10,808 nt of DNA from an uncultured Oscillospiraceae bacterium (GTDB lineage: Bacteria; Bacillota; Clostridia; Oscillospirales; Acutalibacteraceae): the NCBI GenBank assembly GCA_900540305.1, contig UQFL01000062.1, forward strand, positions 1 to 10,808, in the 5' to 3' direction. The notes under the pieces are model-generated. The model worked only from the letters and a program-made list of their open reading frames with translations, was not told the origin of the DNA and did no database searches. Positions 5,543 to 10,808 of this stretch are shown here, piece by piece. Numbering within the stretch: the stretch's first letter is position 1; every line of letters begins with the position of its first letter. A program made the position numbers and the translations under genes.

Positions 5543-7153
5543 ATGACAAAAAAAAGAAAAATCATTACAGAGGTATGTGTTGTACTGCTAGCCTTGATAG
5601 CGGCAGGGCTTTACATAATTTTCGGCGTTGTTGGAATTGACAGCAAACGCACATATGCCGAAAGCGAAGCGGTAAACGCAAACACTCAGACTGGCGCTAC
5701 CGTAATAGACAGCAACACAACTTACCAGACTATGAATGGCTTCGGCGCTTCTGCCTGCTGGTGGGGGCAGGAAGTAGGTACTTGGGAAAACTGCGAAGAA
5801 GTACTTTCCTATCTTTATGACGACGAAAACGGAATCGGTCTTAATATTTACAGATACAACCTCGGCGCAGGTTCTGAGGGTGACGATCATATTACAACCG
5901 AAAACCGCAAAACAGAATGTTTTTTGAACGCAGACGGCACATATGATTTCAGTAAAGACGCAGGAGCACAGAACGCTCTTGCCACGGCAAAAAAACTTGC
6001 CGGCGATGATTTGAGGGTTACTCTTTTCTGCAACAGCGCGCCCGTTTCGCTCACGAAAAACGGCAAGGGATACGGCGATCCGCTTGAAAATGAAAATGAC
6101 GACTGGGTTACAAATCTTGATAAGGAAAATTACGAGGCTTTTGCCGATTACTGCTATGCGAGCGCAGAATATTTTCTCAGCGAGGGTTACAGAGTTACCG
6201 ATTTATCACCGATAAACGAACCGCAGTACAGCTGGAGCGCATGGTATAACGAGGACGGCAGTTATTCCGTAAACCAAGAGGGCTGCCATTACAGCAAGCA
6301 GGAAGCAACGGCGCTTATGAATGTTATGGTGGATAAATTCAGCGGCAGTGCAGTTGAAGAAAAGGGATGTAAAATCTCTATGTTTGAATCAGGCTCGGCA
6401 GAGGGAAAAGGCTCAACCGCCGCTGCGTATATTGACTGTCTGCTCGGCAAAGGGCCTAAATATGTTTTCAGCAATCTGAAACTTCGCAATTATTTTGACA
6501 CGATAAGCACTCACTCCTATTGGTCATCACAGGAAACCAAAGAAGAGGCGGCGGCTTATCTTGCAGACAAATATTCAAATTACGATATTGTCTGCACAGA
6601 ATACTGCCAGATGACTAACGACGAAAATACAGGTGTATACGACCTTATTCAGAAAGAAAACGGCACAACGAACGGCATGGGTATTGAGTACGGCGTGACA
6701 ATGGCTCAGGTTATTGTTGACGATTTAACTATACTCAACGCCAAGGAATGGGACTGGTGGCTCGGCTGTTCATACGGCGTTTACCCCGACGGACTTGTTT
6801 ACATAAATGCAGACGACCATAGCGATATACAGACTTCAAAACGCCTTTGGTGTCTCGGCAACTTCTCAAAATTCATTGAGGAAGGCGCAACAAGAATCGC
6901 CTGCTCTTCGGGAGTTGACGGCATTGAATCCGTTGCATTTAAGAACACGGACGGCTCAACGGTTATCGTATATGTAAACGCAAGCGAAAATGCGCTTTCA
7001 ACAGATATAAGCTCAATTACTGCTGATAATATTTCCGTTTACACAACGGACGAAACAAGAGATCTTGCTCTCACCTCTTCAACAGCTGACGGCTCGTTTA
7101 ACGGCAATGTTTCCGTTCCTGCTCAGTCAGTTGTAACAGTTGTTTTAAATTAA
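5543..7153 (+). CDS. GH30 glycoside hydrolase with membrane leader
   Basis: A 536-residue retaining glycosidase of clan GH-A, family GH30. A lysine-rich start and hydrophobic segment (about 8-31) form a signal anchor, or a signal peptide cut after TYA (residues 37-39). The (beta/alpha)8 barrel begins with GFGASACWW (66-74). The acid/base Glu226 is in SPINEPQ (222-228) and the nucleophile Glu353 in CTEYCQ (351-356). Residues from about 440 form the C-terminal beta-sandwich of the family. The WW pair after GFGAS and a QEGC motif (245-248) behind NEP recall endo-beta-1,6-galactanase-type GH30 members rather than glucuronoxylanases or glucosylceramidases; this subfamily call is tentative. The substrate may be arabinogalactan side chains, consistent with the GH28-like genes facing it. 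AGGTGG at 5533-5538 is the ribosome binding site. Base composition is clearly richer in G+C than the upstream cassette (31 of 60 bases at 6001-6060). No carbohydrate-binding module is present. Confidence 0.9.
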   Translation: MTKKRKIITEVCVVLLALIAAGLYIIFGVVGIDSKRTYAESEAVNANTQTGATVIDSNTTYQTMNGFGASACWWGQEVGTWENCEEVLSYLYDDENGIGLNIYRYNLGAGSEGDDHITTENRKTECFLNADGTYDFSKDAGAQNALATAKKLAGDDLRVTLFCNSAPVSLTKNGKGYGDPLENENDDWVTNLDKENYEAFADYCYASAEYFLSEGYRVTDLSPINEPQYSWSAWYNEDGSYSVNQEGCHYSKQEATALMNVMVDKFSGSAVEEKGCKISMFESGSAEGKGSTAAAYIDCLLGKGPKYVFSNLKLRNYFDTISTHSYWSSQETKEEAAAYLADKYSNYDIVCTEYCQMTNDENTGVYDLIQKENGTTNGMGIEYGVTMAQVIVDDLTILNAKEWDWWLGCSYGVYPDGLVYINADDHSDIQTSKRLWCLGNFSKFIEEGATRIACSSGVDGIESVAFKNTDGSTVIVYVNASENALSTDISSITADNISVYTTDETRDLALTSSTADGSFNGNVSVPAQSVVTVVLN

Positions 7154-7167
7154 TAATACGGCACAAG

Positions 7168-7205
7168 AAAAGCTGCCGCCTTATGAAAGGCGGCAGCTTT
7201 TTTTA
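7168..7205. terminator. Bidirectional terminator between convergent units
   Basis: AAAAGCTGCCGCCTT (7168-7182) and AAGGCGGCAGCTTTT (7187-7201) form a perfect 15-bp stem with loop ATGA. A T-run follows on the plus strand and A residues precede the stem, so it works for the GH30 gene and for the minus-strand GH28 unit. Confidence 0.92.
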
Positions 7206-7226
7206 TATATTATTCAGTTTGTGCAA

Positions 7227-8774
7227 CTACTCAACTATATCTTCAAAATGACTTTCCTTTTTCCACGTTTCAATCGGGTGGCTGCATTTAAGATTGATTA
7301 CTTTAAGATTTTTAACATGCCTTGCCCATATTGAATATGACGGAAGATTCCTAAATCTCCAGCACTCAGGATAAACCTTTGGGTATTCGGGAATGAAAAG
7401 TCTTTTGTCCTCTATTTCAGGATATGGAGCATACAGAGTTTCAATATTTTCAAGCCTTACATTTTCAACATATTTTTTTGTAACGCCCTGCTTATATCCC
7501 GCAACTATTATGGGTATTTCAACATTCGTTGCTTTTATGTTGCTTATTTTAATATTTCTGACTGCGCCCTTTTTATCAAACACAGCTTTATCAACGGTTT
7601 TTCCCTTTTTCTTTTTCGCGCCGAATTCAACTGCATTTGCGCTCTCGGCAGTTACAACCGCAGCTCTGTTTCTGTTGCAAAGCCTTATAAAAACGGGGCA
7701 GGTAACTCTGTCCATAGTAATGTTGTCAACAAATATGTTTTCAACCTTTGCTCCGTCGGCAGATTCTATTGCAATTCCGCTCACGGTGCCGGGGTACAGG
7801 TCGTTCATATAAAACTTGCAGTTTGTAACGGAAATATTTTTAATGTCATAGGTGGTTTCCGTTCCTATTTTAAATGAATTAGCCTGAGAAATAACCTCGC
7901 AGTTATTTATTGAAATATTTTCTATTGCGCCTTTATTTCCGAGCCAAATAGCATTTTTAATGCAAATTCCGTCATCCGCAGTTGAGATAAAGCATTTTTC
8001 CGCCTTTACATTTGACGAGCCGCATATATCAAGCCCGTCCGCATTTGCAACATGGCGGTTGTTGTTAATAATGAAATTTGAAACATCAACGCCGTCGCAG
8101 TTTTCAATTTTAAAAGTCCAGTATGCGCTGTTTTCAATTATAAAATTCTTTACCTTTATGTTTTTACAATCAAGAAGAAAAACAGGCCCGCCGTATTTTG
8201 ACGGGTGGGCAAATCGAAGCTGTGCCCTGCTGTCCTTTCTCATTTGAATAACATCTATATATCCGGGGTGTGCGGTCATATTCTCGTCAAAAAGAGGTTT
8301 TCTGCCGAAAAGCTCACCGTTACCCTTGATTTTCCCGCCGCCCGTAAAGGTTATGTTCTCCTTGCCGTTTGCGTGAATTATGCCAAGCTTGTTATAGCCC
8401 TTGCCGCTTTTGTTTGCACAAATCGAAGAGCCGTATTCAATAAACAGCGTTACATTTGATTCCATAAACACAGTTGTTGAAACATAATCGCCGCCCGAAA
8501 CAAACACAGTTCCCTTTGTTTCGGATGCTTTTTTAACAGCCTCATTTATGTACGGCGCATTGTCCTCATTTTTTACATCTGCTCCGAAATCACGAATGTC
8601 ATAAAAATTCTGTGTAGGCGCATCCTGTTTATAAATATATTCGCTTTCGGGATAATAGGACGAAAAATCAAATTTGCGCACTTGCGTATAAGGTTCACCC
8701 TCCGTAATACGCAAATCTTTTCCGAATAAAAGCGTATTCAGCTTATCAAAAGCCGTTCTTTTCAGCTTGCTCAT
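7227..8774 (-). CDS. GH28-like right-handed beta-helix glycosidase, no signal peptide
   Basis: A 515-residue pectinase-fold protein. The beta-helix is visible as repeating (I/V)xNxxI units over about 130-450. The GH28 Asp positions are kept: NAD at 244-246 (Asp246) and DD at 267-268. At the place of the usual GHG there is QANSFKIGTET (297-307), and in place of RIK there is SGIAIES (332-338), so the canonical His and Arg-x-Lys are missing. A C-terminal LPSYSIWARHVKNL stretch (477-490) is shared with the paralogue upstream. There is no leader, so the enzyme should be cytoplasmic and act on imported oligosaccharides. AGAGG (complement of about 8784-8788) precedes the ATG by 9 nt. The gene lies 47 nt behind the paralogue with no terminator between, so they form an operon. 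Pectin- or rhamnogalacturonan-derived oligomers are likely substrates; the exact linkage cannot be read from the sequence. Confidence 0.88.
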   Translation of the reverse strand: MSKLKRTAFDKLNTLLFGKDLRITEGEPYTQVRKFDFSSYYPESEYIYKQDAPTQNFYDIRDFGADVKNEDNAPYINEAVKKASETKGTVFVSGGDYVSTTVFMESNVTLFIEYGSSICANKSGKGYNKLGIIHANGKENITFTGGGKIKGNGELFGRKPLFDENMTAHPGYIDVIQMRKDSRAQLRFAHPSKYGGPVFLLDCKNIKVKNFIIENSAYWTFKIENCDGVDVSNFIINNNRHVANADGLDICGSSNVKAEKCFISTADDGICIKNAIWLGNKGAIENISINNCEVISQANSFKIGTETTYDIKNISVTNCKFYMNDLYPGTVSGIAIESADGAKVENIFVDNITMDRVTCPVFIRLCNRNRAAVVTAESANAVEFGAKKKKGKTVDKAVFDKKGAVRNIKISNIKATNVEIPIIVAGYKQGVTKKYVENVRLENIETLYAPYPEIEDKRLFIPEYPKVYPECWRFRNLPSYSIWARHVKNLKVINLKCSHPIETWKKESHFEDIVE

Positions 8775-8821
8775 ACGAAGAAACCTCTTAAATAATATCT
8801 TAATATATGCGGCGTGTTATT

Positions 8822-10396
8822 TTAAATAACATCGTCTATATAAAGTTCTTCTCTTTCGTTGCAGGTTCTGGGAGTTGTGCTGTATGTTGAATATTCAATA
8901 TTCTTTACATGCTTTAATGCAAGAGAATAGCAAGGCAAATCCCAGTATTTGCTGAGCTCGTGGCTGATAAAGTAAACATGGGATACTCTTGTTATATCAG
9001 GATAACCGGACATGGTATATTCGCCTATTTTGTCTCTGATATGAAGATCTTCTTGAGTATCACGGTATGTAACATTTACATTTTCAACAGTAACATTTTC
9101 AACATAATGAGTTACGCCGTCATCGTCAATACAACCTGTCACCGCAGACGGCATTTCAGTATCCGTTGCAGTAACATTTTTAATTGTAACGCCGTTTATA
9201 CTGCCCACTTCGGATTTATCGTAATTGAGACGATTGCCAAGCCAGATAAGAAACGGCGAGCTTACGCCTTCCATTGTTATATCCGATATATTAATATCAG
9301 AAACATTACTTCCGTCGCACGATTCAACAGCTATGCCCGAGTAGCCGCCCGTAATTCCGTTTGGCATAAAGAAATAGCAGTTATTCACATTAACGCCGCT
9401 TACATCCATTTGAGTTTCAGTTCCGATTTTAAAGCAGTTTGCATAGCTTGAAATAATACAATCGCTGACATCAACATTTGAAATCGGCGCTTCTATCGGC
9501 TTAAGAACAATACCGTCATCACCCGTAGCAATAAAACAGTGGTTGATTTTAATATTGTCTCCGCCCTTTATATCAATTCCGTCTGAGTTTGCAACATGCA
9601 TACTGTTGTCTATTATCAAATCGGAAATATTAACATTGTCGCAGTCATTCACGATAAAAGTCCAGTTTGCGGCGTCCTTTAATCTGACCCCTGAAATATT
9701 TACATTTTCGCAGTTATAAAGATTAAGAATATGAGTTCTCGGATATTCCTTTGCCTCTCTTATTCTCTTTCTTGCCTCAATAACTCTTGTGTATGTATTA
9801 AAGTATTTAAGTGCATAAAACGGCTCTGACTCGGCAGGCTCATTAGTATATGTTTCGCCCATTCCGTTTATCGTTCCGCCGCCCGTAATAGCAATGTTTT
9901 TTGCGTTATCTGCACAGATAACACCGTTTTGCAAAGGGCTTTGAGACGCATTGTTTTCGTCACAAGAAAGAGAGATAAGTTCTGCGCCGTAAGATACAAA
10001 AAGGGTAATGTTATCTTTAAGCATAATAGTGCTTATTTTATACTCTCCCTCAGGGATATAAACTGTACCGCCGCCCTGTTGACTGAGAGTATCTATTGCA
10101 GACTGGATAGCGGCGGCATTTTCCTCACCGCTGTTCTCCTGAGAAAGCCCCTCAACATCAAGCGCACCATCGGGTCGCTCTGTCTGACTTAAATACTCAT
10201 CATAAGGGATATTAGCAATTCTGTTTCCAGTTTCATCTGTATAGAATTTTGTATCTGTTCTTTCAAGCATTGTTTTATCCCTTGTTGCCTGCTCTGCGTA
10301 TGAAATTCCGAATGCCGCAAGAATAACAATAACAATCGCAAGCAAAACACTTATAACTTTAATTACTGTTTTTATAGCCGCCTTTTTCTTATTCAT
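8822..10396 (-). CDS. GH28-like right-handed beta-helix glycosidase, exported
   Basis: A 524-residue paralogue of the next gene downstream. It starts with a lysine-rich tip and a strong hydrophobic segment (about 10-32), followed by SYAEQ. This is either a signal anchor or a signal peptide cut after SYA (32-34). A Gly-rich GGGTVYIPEGEY strand near 108-119 opens the pectin-lyase-like fold. GH28 Asp positions are present as NSD (270-272) and DD (293-294). The GHG site is replaced by YANCFKIGTET (318-328) and RIK by SGIAVES (353-359), the same replacements as in the paralogue. The C-terminal LPCYSLALKHVKN stretch (487-499) also matches. GGAG (complement of 10403-10406) lies 8 nt before the ATG. 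It follows the Fn3 gene by 83 nt with a terminator-like hairpin between them. Its role is probably extracellular trimming of a pectic polymer whose products are finished inside the cell. Confidence 0.88.
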   Translation of the reverse strand: MNKKKAAIKTVIKVISVLLAIVIVILAAFGISYAEQATRDKTMLERTDTKFYTDETGNRIANIPYDEYLSQTERPDGALDVEGLSQENSGEENAAAIQSAIDTLSQQGGGTVYIPEGEYKISTIMLKDNITLFVSYGAELISLSCDENNASQSPLQNGVICADNAKNIAITGGGTINGMGETYTNEPAESEPFYALKYFNTYTRVIEARKRIREAKEYPRTHILNLYNCENVNISGVRLKDAANWTFIVNDCDNVNISDLIIDNSMHVANSDGIDIKGGDNIKINHCFIATGDDGIVLKPIEAPISNVDVSDCIISSYANCFKIGTETQMDVSGVNVNNCYFFMPNGITGGYSGIAVESCDGSNVSDINISDITMEGVSSPFLIWLGNRLNYDKSEVGSINGVTIKNVTATDTEMPSAVTGCIDDDGVTHYVENVTVENVNVTYRDTQEDLHIRDKIGEYTMSGYPDITRVSHVYFISHELSKYWDLPCYSLALKHVKNIEYSTYSTTPRTCNEREELYIDDVI

Positions 10397-10420
10397 TTTG
10401 TTCTCCTATTAAATGATATA

Positions 10421-10460
10421 TAAATTTAAAAGTGCGCAAGCTAAACTTGTGCCTGCGCAC
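10421..10460 (-). terminator. Terminator-like hairpin between the Fn3 gene and the GH28 operon
   Basis: Read on the minus strand, GTGCGCA pairs with TGCGCAC (plus coordinates 10432-10438 and 10454-10460) over a 15-nt spacer, followed by TTTTAAATTTA. A second, mutually exclusive stem pairs CTTGTGC with GCGCAAG (10434-10440 and 10446-10452). It is either a leaky terminator of the Fn3 gene or an attenuator before the GH28 genes. I saw no convincing promoter for the GH28 genes between it and their first ATG. Confidence 0.5.
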
Positions 10461-10479
10461 CTCATTGAACAAATATTTT

Positions 10480-10808
10480 TTATTTTTCAACTTTCAAAGC
10501 CTGAGAGAAACTGCCGTAAACATAACCGTCTTCCCAGTATCTCCAAAGTCTTACACGAACATAATAATCGCCTGCGTTGCCGTTAACAGTAATTGTTTTG
10601 CTTGTGTTGTTAACGCCTACGAGATTTGCACTCTGCTTGTTGGTTTTGAATGTCGGGTCTGTTGACCATTCAAGATAATAGCCGTGTGCTGAACCTGCAT
10701 CCCATTTAACTGAGATTTGATTTTCCGAAACAGCTTCAACCGTGAAACCTGTGGGTGATGCACAAGCCGCTACTGTATGGAATTCATCGCTCATACCTAC
10801 TTCTTTGC
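10480..10808 (-). CDS. C-terminal fibronectin type III domain of a larger protein (5' end outside window)
   Basis: The reading frame is open from the window edge to a TAA at 10480-10482. A Met codon at 10794 exists, but the four codons before it (K-E-V-G) are also open and no ribosome binding site is visible, so this is most likely the end of a longer protein. The roughly 90 visible residues after ACASPTGF have the fibronectin type III pattern: SPTGFTVEAV, then a strand with ISVKW, then GYYLEWSTDPTF, ITVNGNAGDYYVRVRLWRY and a last strand ending in ALKVEK at the stop. In gut Firmicutes such C-terminal Fn3 units usually belong to secreted or surface proteins and act as spacers or binding modules. 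The catalytic or adhesive part would lie to the right of the window. It is upstream of, and possibly partly cotranscribed with, the GH28-like operon. Confidence 0.75.
   Translation of the reverse strand, partial: KEVGMSDEFHTVAACASPTGFTVEAVSENQISVKWDAGSAHGYYLEWSTDPTFKTNKQSANLVGVNNTSKTITVNGNAGDYYVRVRLWRYWEDGYVYGSFSQALKVEK

Noticed and set aside
5588..5890. Minus-strand open frame of 100 codons
   Set aside because: It is antisense to the start of the GH30 gene, whose reading frame carries the leader and GFGAS motif.
7393..7812. Plus-strand open frame of 139 codons
   Set aside because: It lies wholly antisense to the GH28-like gene, which has clear family motifs, and its hydrophobic translation is the usual shadow of a beta-helix gene.
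8960..9451. Plus-strand open frame of 163 codons
   Set aside because: It is antisense to the exported GH28-like gene, with no ribosome binding site and a low-complexity translation rich in Ile, Asn and Tyr.
7227..10396. Reading the repeated (I/V)xNxxI pattern as a DNA repeat or CRISPR-like array
   Set aside because: The periodicity is at the protein level (beta-helix turns); the DNA copies are not identical and have no uniform spacers.

Overview
The base composition, Gram-positive-style ribosome binding sites (AGGAG variants), A/T-rich -35/-10 promoters and the gene content (oleate hydratase, GH30 and GH28 plant-polysaccharide enzymes, an Fn3 surface protein) suggest a low-GC Firmicute. A gut or rumen Clostridium of the Ruminococcus/Oscillospiraceae type is most likely. 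This is inference; there is no rRNA or other marker gene in the window.

Layout. (1) 1-1989: a stand-alone oleate hydratase gene (ohyA) with its own promoter and a strong terminator. (2) 1990-2509: an intergenic stretch holding a terminator-like hairpin, the 3' half of a tRNA-Arg(ACG) without its 5' half, a strong terminator directly behind it, and then a consensus-like promoter. The tRNA half looks like an attachment-site scar of an integrative element. (3) 2510-5466: five same-strand genes of very A/T-rich DNA with no firm family: a three-helix membrane protein, a protein with an internal duplication, a probable beta-propeller protein, a small helical protein of DUF5071-like appearance, and a lipoprotein. 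(4) 5484-7153: a membrane-leader GH30 glycosidase behind its own near-perfect sigma-A promoter. (5) 7168-7205: a bidirectional terminator between convergent units. (6) 7227-10808, minus strand: the C-terminal end of an Fn3 protein, then an exported GH28-like beta-helix enzyme, then a leaderless GH28-like paralogue.

How it fits together. Regions 4-6 read as a small carbohydrate-degradation locus aimed at pectin or its arabinogalactan side chains: GH30 and one GH28-like enzyme are exported or surface-held, while the second GH28-like enzyme seems to act in the cytoplasm on imported oligosaccharides. Both GH28-like proteins keep the three catalytic Asp positions but lack the usual GHG and RIK motifs, so simple homogalacturonan hydrolysis should not be assumed.

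The least explained part is the A/T-rich five-gene cassette next to the tRNA scar. It looks horizontally acquired. An immunity or defence-type accessory cassette is one possibility, but nothing in the sequence proves it. I found no CRISPR array, transposase, rRNA, intact tRNA or riboswitch.
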